A stretch of DNA of 16,261 nt from NCBI GenBank assembly GCA_016839865.1, contig JAEOTN010000172.1, positions 1 to 16,261 on the forward strand. The letters run 5' to 3'. The first letter of the stretch is position 1; every line of letters starts with the position of its first letter. The translations under genes and the position numbers were made by a program. This DNA comes from Promethearchaeota archaeon. GTDB taxonomy: Archaea; Asgardarchaeota; Lokiarchaeia; Sigynarchaeales; MK-D1. Below, piece after piece: positions 7,409 through 15,284 of the stretch. Below the pieces are notes generated by a model, which made no database searches, had not been told where the DNA came from, and worked only from the letters and a program-made list of their open reading frames with translations.

Positions 7409-9133
7409 TTAGATATTCATATCCTTCATGATATCATAAATTTCTTTTTCCGATTCTTCTGCTTCTTCGGGAATCGCATACATAGTCCCCAAAGTAGCTG
7501 CACGATATTGGATTTTTGCAGCGAATTCTACTAGTTGACAAGTAAACCATGCTTGTTCGATATCCTTACCACATCCAACATTCCCGTGATTTGCAATCAT
7601 CACAGTCATATTATTACCTAATGCAGCAACGGTGTTTTCTGCAAGTTCATCCGTTCCTGCCATTCCGAATTCAGAAACTTCACATCCTCCGATAAAAGGG
7701 ATGATTTCATCCACAAATGGCCCCAATGGCATCTTTGCGATAGATAATGCAGTGGAAAAAGGAGCATGGGAATGAATCACTGCATTAATATCACTCCGTT
7801 CTCGGTATATGGCTAAATGTAAACGACGTTCTGAGGAAGGATTACGTTTTCCAGCCAATTTATTTCCATAAACATCAATTAAAACTAAGTCTTCTAACTG
7901 AAGATTGGTATAATCTACGGAACTGGGTGTAATTATTGCAGCATCCTTCCCGTTAGGTAGTGTGACTCGAACTGATACATTTCCTGCCGTCCCCAGAATA
8001 AATTCTTTTTTAAGCATCTCTTTGCAGATGGAAATAATTTCATAAATTTGAGAGGAATATCTTTCTAAGGTAATTGGGATGTCAGTGAATTCATCTTGAG
8101 TTACTTCTGGAACTTCTGCGTAACCAGTCAAGACTTCAGGATTCTTTAAATTAAACGGAATTTTATTGTCTAAAATCTGTTTGATACCCTCAATAATCAT
8201 CATTGCACCTCGATGATTGGTTTCGTAGGTATCTCCTCCAATATGTGGAGTGACAATCACATTATCTAGCTCCAAGAATTCGTTATCTTGATCCACAGGT
8301 TCACTTAAAAATACATCAAGCGCTGCTCCTGCGATTTTTTTCTCCTTAAGAGCCTCCAACAATGCAGACTCATCTGTAACAGAAGCACGAGCCAGATTGA
8401 TAAATAGCGCGGTTGGTTTCATTAATTTTATCTCTTCTGCTCCTATCAAATCATCCGTTTCATCGGTAGGAGGACAATGTAATGTCACAATATCAGAATT
8501 TTTCAGAAGAGTAGGTAAATCCACGGATTCTCCATTAATTGCTGTCAATCGTTGAGAAGAAACGTAAGGATCATATACAAGGAACTTGACATTGAAAGGT
8601 ATGAGAAATTTAGCGACATGAAATCCAATACGTCCTAATCCAACGATTCCCACTGTTTTTCCGGTTAATTCGAATCCCATGAATTTATTATAAAATGTGA
8701 CATAATCGGAGAATTCATTCACCTGAAATTCTTCGGAATGCACCGTTCGCTCAACTGAATGAAGTTTTTTAGCAAGAGATAATATTGAAGCTAAGGTTAA
8801 TTCTGCAACTGAAATCGTATTTCGATTCGGGCCGAATAATACAGGGATTTTTCTCTCTGTAGCAGTTTTAATATCTACATTATTGGGATCTCCACGTATA
8901 GATCCAATGATTTTCAGATTTGGACACTTTTCCAGCACTTTTTTCTTGAGATTATCTCCTTCACAGATGAAAATCTCTGCACCAGTATCATTGATCTTCT
9001 TTGCCAATACCTCTGGATCAAAGTGCATATGTTTCGTATCACGCCAACTTTCATAGAAGACATCATCATTGAGCAATTTTCGTAATTTTTGGAGTGCTTC
9101 TTCCGAAAATTGTGCTGTTACAAGCGCTTTCAT
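7409..9133 (-). CDS. Fusion of D-isomer 2-hydroxyacid dehydrogenase and class II (fuculose-phosphate-type) aldolase
   Basis: This is one 574-residue chain with two enzymes. Residues 1-332 form a D-2-hydroxyacid dehydrogenase of the phosphoglycerate dehydrogenase type: NAD loop G162-I-V-G-L-G-R-I-G170 and catalytic R249 (NLARAS, where most members have ARG), E278 (LSEP) and H297 (TPHIGG). No ACT regulatory domain follows. Residues 352-555 form a class II aldolase/adducin domain: GTAGNVSVR (381-389), TPSS (402-405), E435 (SSERR), metal ligands H454 and H456 (HSH) and H516 (ANHG), at FucA-like positions. The aldolase would cleave a ketose-1-phosphate to DHAP plus an aldehyde, or decarboxylate a 3-oxo acid phosphate as OtnC-type members do. 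The dehydrogenase would oxidise a 2-hydroxy acid or reduce a 2-oxo acid. An AAGGAT about 6 nt upstream supports ATG 9133. The kinase gene converges from the other side, and an SCP2 gene ends 66 nt upstream. Confidence 0.88.
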   Translation of the reverse strand: MKALVTAQFSEEALQKLRKLLNDDVFYESWRDTKHMHFDPEVLAKKINDTGAEIFICEGDNLKKKVLEKCPNLKIIGSIRGDPNNVDIKTATERKIPVLFGPNRNTISVAELTLASILSLAKKLHSVERTVHSEEFQVNEFSDYVTFYNKFMGFELTGKTVGIVGLGRIGFHVAKFLIPFNVKFLVYDPYVSSQRLTAINGESVDLPTLLKNSDIVTLHCPPTDETDDLIGAEEIKLMKPTALFINLARASVTDESALLEALKEKKIAGAALDVFLSEPVDQDNEFLELDNVIVTPHIGGDTYETNHRGAMMIIEGIKQILDNKIPFNLKNPEVLTGYAEVPEVTQDEFTDIPITLERYSSQIYEIISICKEMLKKEFILGTAGNVSVRVTLPNGKDAAIITPSSVDYTNLQLEDLVLIDVYGNKLAGKRNPSSERRLHLAIYRERSDINAVIHSHAPFSTALSIAKMPLGPFVDEIIPFIGGCEVSEFGMAGTDELAENTVAALGNNMTVMIANHGNVGCGKDIEQAWFTCQLVEFAAKIQYRAATLGTMYAIPEEAEESEKEIYDIMKDMNI

Positions 9134-9199
9134 TTTTGTATCCTTTTTTCCTAACGTGCTATGTGTACTTAAGTAGAAATGACATAAAAATCGAGTAAT

Positions 9200-9970
9200 T
9201 TAAAACATGAGTTTCCGAAGTTTTAACATGTTTTTCATTTGACCGGAAACATTCATTTTTCCTGAAGAATATGCTTTTATGGCGTTTACTTGTTTCGCAA
9301 TTAATTTTTGGAACAGAGTTGAATCCATTTCCACTTGTACAGCAGCATCTGGGTCATCTCCTTCTTTAAATTCCAACCCATCGGAACCACTAATTATATA
9401 TAGGTAACTTTTTCCAAGGTCAGGAAATCGCATTACAAGTGTTTCATTCCACCCTTTGAAGGATTTCTTTACTTTATCTGAATTATAATTCGTAATTATT
9501 GTTTGTAAAGCATCATCTAGAGAGAGGTTAGGTGCTTCATCAGAGGAAATTACTGTGGGTTTTGGTTTAGAGGGGGATGTTGGAGATTTTACAGGAGATG
9601 TTCCTGTGCTAGTAGGTTTAGGTTTGGGCTTAGGTTTAGGAATATTTTCGTCCAGAAGGGGTTTTGGCATTTGTTGACGTATCACTCTTGCACCTCTTGT
9701 GCTGATAGGGACAGAGGAATCTTCTACTACGTATCTCCCCTCAGAAATGATTTTGCGAATCTGTTTAACAAATCCCAATATACTGAAAATTCCAACAACT
9801 ATTAGTAGAGTACCAAATCCCAATACCCCAAAGGAAATATAATAAAAAGGTGTTCCCATTGTAACTTTCACGCCAACTATCATCGATGTTATTATAAATC
9901 CAAGCCCAGTGAATAAAATTGATGCGAATGCAATCATTAGTGCACTTAAAGGTCTAGCTCGATATCCCAT
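9200..9970 (-). CDS. Membrane-anchored SCP2-domain protein
   Basis: The 256-residue protein has three parts. Two hydrophobic helices (about 8-32 and 42-66) form a hairpin anchor. A linker (about 100-142) is rich in Pro, Lys, Ser and Thr, including a K-P repeat at 112-119. An SCP2 domain fills 148-256 (DDALQTII, a sheet with LYIISGSDGLEF, and a final GKMNVSGQMKNMLKL helix). The +/- charge pattern and the hairpin suggest that both the N-terminus and the SCP2 domain are cytosolic. This would tether a lipid-binding domain to the inner face of the membrane. ATG 9970 has no ribosome-binding site but stands 26 nt from a TATA-like box at 9991-10000, which points to a leaderless transcript. It lies between the PHP protein (42 nt upstream) and the dehydrogenase-aldolase gene (66 nt downstream) on the same strand. 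Partner and ligand are unknown. Confidence 0.8.
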   Translation of the reverse strand: MGYRARPLSALMIAFASILFTGLGFIITSMIVGVKVTMGTPFYYISFGVLGFGTLLIVVGIFSILGFVKQIRKIISEGRYVVEDSSVPISTRGARVIRQQMPKPLLDENIPKPKPKPKPTSTGTSPVKSPTSPSKPKPTVISSDEAPNLSLDDALQTIITNYNSDKVKKSFKGWNETLVMRFPDLGKSYLYIISGSDGLEFKEGDDPDAAVQVEMDSTLFQKLIAKQVNAIKAYSSGKMNVSGQMKNMLKLRKLMF

Positions 9971-9990
9971 AGTCTTTAATTCGGGATTGG

Positions 9991-10000
9991 GAAATATAAA
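9991..10000 (-). promoter_or_regulatory. TATA-like box for a leaderless SCP2-protein transcript
   Basis: On the minus strand this reads TTTATATTTC, centred about 26 nt before ATG 9970. That is the usual archaeal TATA-to-start distance, so transcription would begin at the start codon. The gene lacks a Shine-Dalgarno sequence. Confidence 0.45.
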
Positions 10001-10012
10001 ATTTCTATTTTA

Positions 10013-12166
10013 TTATGGATGAACTTCTACCCAAATAGGACCTATATACGTATGACGATGGTTTTCACCAACTACTCGTATTATATAGAAATCGACACCA
10101 TTTGTATTGAGAGTATTAGGGTCTTCAATTGGGTTATCACTATAATCGTTCAGATAATATTCTCCATCCCGATTACTACAGCTTTCAAGACCATATCTAG
10201 CTCCAGTTATCTCAGAAGTATCGTTAAACATAAAAGAACTAATCGGAGATGTTGTATGAAAAGTGTGAAGCAATTCTCCATTTTTGAGAATTTCAATATC
10301 AGCATTCCAATCCGGAATCCAATTAGGAGTCACTGAAGCAGCAGTTAATTTATCGCTGGCTGGAGAACCATCTTGCATCAAATTGATATTAATTATCCTT
10401 GGAACCAAAGAATTAGTTACATATAGAGTTGAATTCCCACCCACACCCACATCATTTATAGTGAAATTGAGAATAGGTCTTCCATGGTCTGAATTTGCGA
10501 AAATATATCGATTCTCCAATTGAGAAAATATACTTTCTCTAGTGAGTGAATCTGAATATACTGCTGTTAATCCTCCAGGATAAGGTTTATCTTGTCGAGT
10601 CCACCAGAAAGTTAAGGGTCGTTGAAAAGCCTTGTATGTATTGGTATGAGATAAAGTATGACCGGGATGTCCATCGTGACTATCACTTGATGCGTATAAA
10701 CTGATCCGATGTCCCATTCTAATTGCTTCTGTAATTGAAGAACCATTGGTTGGTTTTGGAGGAGGACCATCAATGCCCCGGTAACTTAATGGATGATGAT
10801 ATTCGTAAAGATTGTCTCCGTGGTTGGAGGTTACTTCTGCAATTTTAACATATTTGGGATTCAAATACGTCCAATCTTGCATGAAAGCTGCCTTTGTAGT
10901 ATGATGGGGTAGAGCCAAAGCTCTAGACCCAGTGTTTGCAGTGAAATTATCAAGAACATCCCACAAATCATATGGTGTGTCTATGCCATAATAGGCTAAA
11001 ATTGGATCAGTAGGTAAAACATCGATATCAAAAATGCAAGAATAATGCCCAGTTTTGTGATTTGTGTATTCCATGCCATAGAAATTAACGAAATGGCCAG
11101 GATCATAAGCAGCATCTGTAGCTGAAATATATTTTGATACAGAATTTCTCCCAATTGTTAAAATCTCACCATGATCTGTTAAAGCATAGTACTCAATATG
11201 TGCTACATTCTGTGCATAGTTATATGCATGTTCCGCAGAACCACTTCCATCAGATAAAATAGAATGAGAATGAATATCCCCCCAATAAATTTGATTAGAT
11301 TGATTTTGAACCAAAATTGGATTACTAAAATAGGTGTTTTCAGTAATAGAATCTGTTACTTTTATATAATGAACACCTTCTGTGTTAATCTTCATAGTAA
11401 ATGTATGCTGTCCGTTATCCTTACCATTTTGTAATTCATAAGCCTTATCTGATGGCCAAAATCTTCCAGTAAACGTATAGTTCGGAGGGAGTTCTACATC
11501 GGGGATCGAAATTAATGAAAAATCTGTTAAATTATAGGATTCAACCGAAAAATCTATGGTACCATCGTAGGTTGCACTTAATCGTTCAAAGCGATCCCAA
11601 CACTGAACGGAGAGTTCAAAATTAATACTCGAATTTACCGTTGATGGTCCATGAATCCATAATAAGCGAGGGGAATTATCGAACATTACTAAAAAGTCAA
11701 TACTTACCCAGGACCACAAAAAGGAAGGAAGAAATATCAATCCAAAGATTAACGCAAAATTCATTTTTTTTGACGGTTTCCTCAAAATCATAAGAAATTG
11801 ATCAAGTTTTGTAGGTTTATTATTGCGAATACGGGATTTTCTAATGAAATTAAGGATTATTCGGAAAAAGAAATACACTCCCATAATCCCCCATCCAAAT
11901 GTGACTACAAAATATAACGGATACATTCTTGTGAGTTCAACTCCACCCATTTGTGCAAAAAATGTGGAAAAAGCAATTCCAAATGCTAGAATGAAACCGT
12001 GATATCGCCATTTATTCCTGAATGAGATAATATATACTAGACTAATACCCAAACCAATCAAGTTGAAGAAGTAAAATGGAATGCTAAACGTCCCTATAAG
12101 ATAAACCACAATTCTAATAGTCTTTAACAGAATTGTTACATATTTGGGCGTTTTTCTCTGTTCCAT
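10013..12166 (-). CDS. Multi-pass membrane protein with extracellular PHP-type metallohydrolase domain (DUF3604-like)
   Basis: From ATG 12166 the protein has 717 residues. Residues 12-49, 57-75, 83-107 and 136-161 are hydrophobic and hold four or five membrane helices. A beta-rich region (about 165-290) with several N-x-S/T sequons suggests an Ig-like outer domain. A PHP-type metallohydrolase follows: GDIHSHS (296-302), ALTDHG (328-333), GMEY (365-368), LPHH (419-422) and SDSHDGH (494-500) supply the His/Asp/Glu metal ligands. PHP enzymes hydrolyse phosphoesters; the DUF3604 group has no firm substrate. A further beta domain ends the chain. The frame extends to ATG 12268, but that would overlap the divergent esterase. 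ATG 12166 has TAGGAAA just upstream and a TATA-like box about 30 nt before it, so it is preferred; the ATG at 12217 is a third choice. The domain is probably outside the cell. Specific activity is unknown. Confidence 0.8.
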   Translation of the reverse strand: MEQRKTPKYVTILLKTIRIVVYLIGTFSIPFYFFNLIGLGISLVYIISFRNKWRYHGFILAFGIAFSTFFAQMGGVELTRMYPLYFVVTFGWGIMGVYFFFRIILNFIRKSRIRNNKPTKLDQFLMILRKPSKKMNFALIFGLIFLPSFLWSWVSIDFLVMFDNSPRLLWIHGPSTVNSSINFELSVQCWDRFERLSATYDGTIDFSVESYNLTDFSLISIPDVELPPNYTFTGRFWPSDKAYELQNGKDNGQHTFTMKINTEGVHYIKVTDSITENTYFSNPILVQNQSNQIYWGDIHSHSILSDGSGSAEHAYNYAQNVAHIEYYALTDHGEILTIGRNSVSKYISATDAAYDPGHFVNFYGMEYTNHKTGHYSCIFDIDVLPTDPILAYYGIDTPYDLWDVLDNFTANTGSRALALPHHTTKAAFMQDWTYLNPKYVKIAEVTSNHGDNLYEYHHPLSYRGIDGPPPKPTNGSSITEAIRMGHRISLYASSDSHDGHPGHTLSHTNTYKAFQRPLTFWWTRQDKPYPGGLTAVYSDSLTRESIFSQLENRYIFANSDHGRPILNFTINDVGVGGNSTLYVTNSLVPRIININLMQDGSPASDKLTAASVTPNWIPDWNADIEILKNGELLHTFHTTSPISSFMFNDTSEITGARYGLESCSNRDGEYYLNDYSDNPIEDPNTLNTNGVDFYIIRVVGENHRHTYIGPIWVEVHP

Positions 12167-12187
12167 TTTCCTAATTTCGTTTTTCTG

Positions 12188-12206
12188 ATATATATACTTA
12201 TATAGA
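12188..12206. promoter_or_regulatory. Shared TATA-rich divergent promoter (PHP protein / CE15-like esterase)
   Basis: A run of alternating A/T (ATATATATACTTATATAG) lies 32-50 nt before the esterase ATG 12238 and 22-40 nt before the PHP-protein ATG 12166. A TATA box read in either direction would give short leaders on both sides. Only 71 nt separate the two start codons, so the two genes are likely to be switched together. Confidence 0.45.
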
Positions 12207-12237
12207 TTTAACTTCATGGGGGGTGAACTATAGATTA

Positions 12238-13461
12238 ATGAAGACACGAAATCGCAAACTCGTTTCAATTGTGATTATTTCAGTGTTTGCTACTAGTATT
12301 CTCTCCGGAGGTGTGTGGTTTTTGGTAAGACAAAAATATCCGAAAATTATAAAATCGTTACCCGATCCGTTTCTATTTAATAATGGAACCCGTGTGTCTA
12401 CTCCCCAAGAATGGCAGATAAGAAGAACTGAGATTAAAGACTTGCTTCAATCAATCGAATATGGAACGATTCCGGAGCGCCCTGATGCAATTCTCGCTAC
12501 AGAAGTCTCAAGCGAAGTTCTGGATAATGGTACGAAAAAATCTATTGTGTTATCTATTACCCCATTTAATTCTACTCCTTCTGTTGTACTTAACATGACA
12601 ATATGGGTTTACACCCCTAATATCGCTGGACCCCTTCCAGTAGTGGTTAAAGTATCTCCTGAAGGAACAGGAACCCAAGAACCTATTGCTGATATAATTA
12701 TGAGTCGAGAATACATGTATGTATGTTATAATCATATAGAACTTGATCCGGATACAAAAGGTTATGATATTGTTGGTCCCGCTCAGACTGCATATTCATC
12801 TCACAGTTGGGGATCGTTAGGTGTTTGGGCATGGGGAGGAAGTCGTGTGGTGGATTATTTAATCGGAGAACCTTGGGTTGATGCTCCTAGTGGAATTCCA
12901 GATGCAGACTCCACAAAAATAATCATAACTGGGCATAGCCGACGAGGTAAAACTGCATTATTAGCGGGTGCAATGGACGAACGCTTTGCCATGGTGGTTC
13001 CTAATGGATCTGGTTGTGGTGGAACAGGTTCATTTCTCGTTCAAGGGAGTGTTTGTGAAAAAATTAAATATATAACCTCAGAAAAAAATTACAAATCCTG
13101 GTTTAAGGAGGATTTTAACCAATTTAGTCGTAAGGAAAAAGATCTCACCTTTGATCAACACTTCCTATGCGCACTTGTTGCACCACGAGTATTGATGTCC
13201 ACAAGTGCATTGCAAGATTACTGGGCGAATCCTTCAGGGACTCAAACAATATACAAAGCAACCGACATTATATATGAATTCTTAGGAGCACAAGAGAAAT
13301 TAGGAAATCATTATAGAAAGGGTAAACATGCATTCAAAGAAGAAGATTTCGGAGTTCTTCTGGATTTTGCCGACTTACATTTAATGGGAAAAAATATTAC
13401 AGGGGATTTCTACATGACCCCCTATAACTACGATAGTCCTATTGAATTTACTGCACCTTGA
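12238..13461 (+). CDS. Membrane-anchored CE15-like (glucuronoyl esterase-type) alpha/beta hydrolase
   Basis: The 407-residue protein starts MKTRNRK, then has one hydrophobic helix (about 9-30): a signal anchor placing the rest outside the cell. Several N-x-S/T sequons support surface exposure. The body is an alpha/beta hydrolase with the pattern of carbohydrate esterase family 15: WGSLGVWAWGGSRVVDYL (191-208), the nucleophile elbow TGHSRRGK (231-238, S234), GAMDERFAMVVPNGSGCGG (244-262), FDQHFLCALVAPR (305-317) and a late catalytic His in GKHAF (H364). CE15 enzymes cleave glucuronic-acid esters, for example between xylan and lignin; remote members may act on other uronyl or acetyl esters. ATG 12238 is preferred since GGGGGTGA lies about 11 nt before it; GTG 12223 is in frame but overlaps that site. 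It diverges from the PHP membrane protein and ends 3 nt from the metF stop. The family is by pattern only. Confidence 0.72.
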   Translation: MKTRNRKLVSIVIISVFATSILSGGVWFLVRQKYPKIIKSLPDPFLFNNGTRVSTPQEWQIRRTEIKDLLQSIEYGTIPERPDAILATEVSSEVLDNGTKKSIVLSITPFNSTPSVVLNMTIWVYTPNIAGPLPVVVKVSPEGTGTQEPIADIIMSREYMYVCYNHIELDPDTKGYDIVGPAQTAYSSHSWGSLGVWAWGGSRVVDYLIGEPWVDAPSGIPDADSTKIIITGHSRRGKTALLAGAMDERFAMVVPNGSGCGGTGSFLVQGSVCEKIKYITSEKNYKSWFKEDFNQFSRKEKDLTFDQHFLCALVAPRVLMSTSALQDYWANPSGTQTIYKATDIIYEFLGAQEKLGNHYRKGKHAFKEEDFGVLLDFADLHLMGKNITGDFYMTPYNYDSPIEFTAP

Positions 13462-13464
13462 TTT

Positions 13465-14418
13465 TTATTCCCGTGGTTGGAGACCAAGTGCTTCTAACAA
13501 TGGAGGAAATATCTTTGGGTAGTGCACAGCCATAATGTGACATCCTGCAACTAAATTTTTCTTTTTTAGTTCCTTTAACATGGGAACGTAAAAGTCGATA
13601 TTCAATTTGCGATAAGCGGCTTTCTTCTCTTTCTTCTCGTATCCGCCCTTCTTGACAGCTTTGAATTTCGCAAGTAATTCTTTTGGAACGCTAACACCAG
13701 GTACTAGTTCATCGAATCCCTTAGCGACTCCATATCCCCGCATTGGAAAGATTCCCAACAATACAGGAACACCTGTTTTGTCTTTAATTTCTTTCAAAAA
13801 TGGTTCGGCAACATCTATATCGTATACAACTTGAGTTTGGAGGAATTCTACACCTGCCATAGCTTTTCGTTGGATGTGCATTATTTCTGGTCCTATAGGA
13901 TTTGCATTTGGATTGGCTGCTCCCCCAACATGAATTTGTATATCAGGGCAGTCATCATCTAATGGAAGTCCTTCTATAGATCGCTTATCTGCCATTTCTC
14001 TAATCAATTTAATTAAATGGGTAGAATCGTAATCGAATACTGGTTTGGACTTTGGCATATCACCACAAGCGTTATGGTCGCCTGTTAGTGCCAAGATATT
14101 TTTTAAACCGAGAGAAGAAGCTCCTAAAATTGCTGCTCCAAGACCCATTCGATTCTGATCACGACATGTAAGCTGATAAACAATCTCTAAACCAGATTTC
14201 TTTTGTGTCAAATAAGATCCAGCTAATGAACTTAGACAAACGGTCGATTTTGGATTATCCGTAATATTAGCTGCAACACAATATTTCTTAATTTCTAATG
14301 CTTCTTGAACAGTGGGTTCAATGTTTGAAGTACGTTCGGGTTCAAGTTCTCCCGATATCACAAATTCTCCTGATCTTATTGCTTTCATCAAATTAGAATA
14401 TGTTTTAAGTTCAGTCAT
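13465..14418 (-). CDS. metF: Methylenetetrahydrofolate reductase, MetF type
   Basis: The 317-residue TIM-barrel flavoprotein reduces methylene- to methyl-tetrahydrofolate (or an equivalent pterin). Motifs in order: SGELEPER (22-29) with the active-site Glu, LTCRDQNR (83-90), ALTGDH (110-115, D114 near FAD), GGAANPNANP (165-174), FLQTQVVYD (192-200) and GIFPMR (222-227). The protein is a little longer than E. coli MetF (296) because of a lysine-rich insert (256-271). Its ATG overlaps the end of metV by 8 nt (ATGACTGA) and has GGAG upstream, so the two are translated together. The MetV-MetF pair is known from acetogens as the last step of the methyl branch of the Wood-Ljungdahl pathway; it can also supply methionine synthesis. 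No Hdr, Rnf or ferredoxin gene is adjacent, so the electron donor is not shown here. Confidence 0.93.
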   Translation of the reverse strand: MTELKTYSNLMKAIRSGEFVISGELEPERTSNIEPTVQEALEIKKYCVAANITDNPKSTVCLSSLAGSYLTQKKSGLEIVYQLTCRDQNRMGLGAAILGASSLGLKNILALTGDHNACGDMPKSKPVFDYDSTHLIKLIREMADKRSIEGLPLDDDCPDIQIHVGGAANPNANPIGPEIMHIQRKAMAGVEFLQTQVVYDIDVAEPFLKEIKDKTGVPVLLGIFPMRGYGVAKGFDELVPGVSVPKELLAKFKAVKKGGYEKKEKKAAYRKLNIDFYVPMLKELKKKNLVAGCHIMAVHYPKIFPPLLEALGLQPRE

Positions 14419-15118
14419 GAGTTTCTTCTCCTGTAGTTTCTGATGGTTTTATACGTGTATTCAACTCCCGTTGGTGTCCAGATTCTGACCAATTGCGTGG
14501 TTCTCGTACTTTCAAGAATAGATCCATGCGATCTATTGACTTTAATGCATCATAAATTTCAATCCATCCACATGGGCGTGTATAATCCCCAACTTCGCAT
14601 TTTCCATCTACAGATCCTCCACATGGACCATTCAGCATACCCTTTGCACAATGAGTAATGGGACAGACGCCACCGGTTTCATTTAATATACATTCACCGC
14701 AGGCTCGACATCCTTCCTTATAGATTCCAAAGCGCTCTGTTTCACCCATAAAGACGGTATTTAATGCAGTTAATGCTACCTTTTTTGGGTATTTCTCTCG
14801 CATGACTGTGTTCATTGCTTGTGTACCTAATCCACAGGTGAGAGAGACAACCGCATCACTATTATTGACTTCCTCTTTGATTTTTCGAAATGCTTGTTTT
14901 ACCATTCGATCATCACACGGTTCATCTACCACAACGGTGGTTAATACGGAGTATCCATTTTCGATAAGCTTAGCCTCCATTTTTTTTGCACCTTCGGTTC
15001 CTCCAGTTCCAACCTTTGCTGCACAAACACCGCAAGAGACAATTACTACATTTTTAGCTTTATAATCTTCTAGAGCCGCTTTAACCTCTTCCCAAGGTTT
15101 ATTTTCAGTTATAATCAT
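14411..15118 (-). CDS. metV: MetV-like partner of methylenetetrahydrofolate reductase (Zn/Fe-S C-terminal domain)
   Basis: The 235-residue protein has an N-terminal half with VSCGVCAAKVGTGG (27-40) and VSLTCGLGTQ (91-100), and a C-terminal MTHFR-C domain rich in cysteine: CRACGEC (137-143), C152, C157, NGPCGGS (163-169, C166), C174 and C183. In Moorella and Acetobacterium, MetV binds metal and [4Fe-4S] clusters and is needed for MetF activity, passing electrons to its FAD. The order metV-metF with an 8-nt overlap is the same here and implies one complex. ATG 15118 has no strong ribosome-binding site; a TATA-like TTTTTTATAG at 15161-15170 on this strand would give a leader of about 20 nt. The tail after residue 208 (Ser/Arg/Glu-rich) looks disordered. 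Confidence 0.9.
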   Translation of the reverse strand: MIITENKPWEEVKAALEDYKAKNVVIVSCGVCAAKVGTGGTEGAKKMEAKLIENGYSVLTTVVVDEPCDDRMVKQAFRKIKEEVNNSDAVVSLTCGLGTQAMNTVMREKYPKKVALTALNTVFMGETERFGIYKEGCRACGECILNETGGVCPITHCAKGMLNGPCGGSVDGKCEVGDYTRPCGWIEIYDALKSIDRMDLFLKVREPRNWSESGHQRELNTRIKPSETTGEETHD

Positions 15119-15160
15119 AAAAATCGCTACAATTCTATTCTACCCAAAACTTAGGGATAT

Positions 15161-15170
15161 CTATAAAAAA
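15161..15170 (-). promoter_or_regulatory. TATA-like box of the metV-metF operon
   Basis: On the minus strand this reads TTTTTTATAG, centred about 47 nt before ATG 15118. A start 26 nt downstream falls near 15139. No other gene on this strand lies between it and the decayed TnpB copy ending at 15229. Confidence 0.35.
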
Positions 15171-15225
15171 CCTATTTGAACTATCACAACCTAAAGGTAG
15201 TGAATTCTTGATTCATTGATAATTG

Positions 15226-15284
15226 CTTTCATGTTGAAAGTCTGATATCATCTCCACAAGCGTTACTTCCCGTAGTTCCTACGG
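15226..15284 (-). ncRNA. Possible omega-RNA (reRNA) hairpins at the 3' end of the second tnpB
   Basis: Two perfect inverted repeats lie in the last 56 bases of the broken TnpB gene. CCGTAG/CTACGG (15270-15284) makes a 6-bp stem with a 3-nt loop, and CTTTCA/TGAAAG (15226-15240) makes another 6-bp stem with a 3-nt loop that contains the TGA stop at 15229-15231. Structured ends of this kind are where IS605-type elements encode guide RNA scaffold and the right-end transposition hairpin. The structures are seen; the RNA is inferred. Confidence 0.35.

Noticed and set aside
9603..9650. Short repeated units in the linker of the membrane SCP2 protein, considered as a DNA repeat or CRISPR-like array
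   Set aside because: They are codons for Pro-Lys pairs within a coding linker; there are no spacers or regular long repeats.
10019..10523. Open frames on the plus strand within the PHP protein gene
   Set aside because: They have no recognisable motifs and lie opposite a long conserved coding frame.
12167..12268. N-terminal extension of the PHP membrane protein to ATG 12268
   Set aside because: It would overlap the start of the divergent esterase gene and the shared promoter; ATG 12166 has TAGGAAA upstream and begins just before the first membrane helix.
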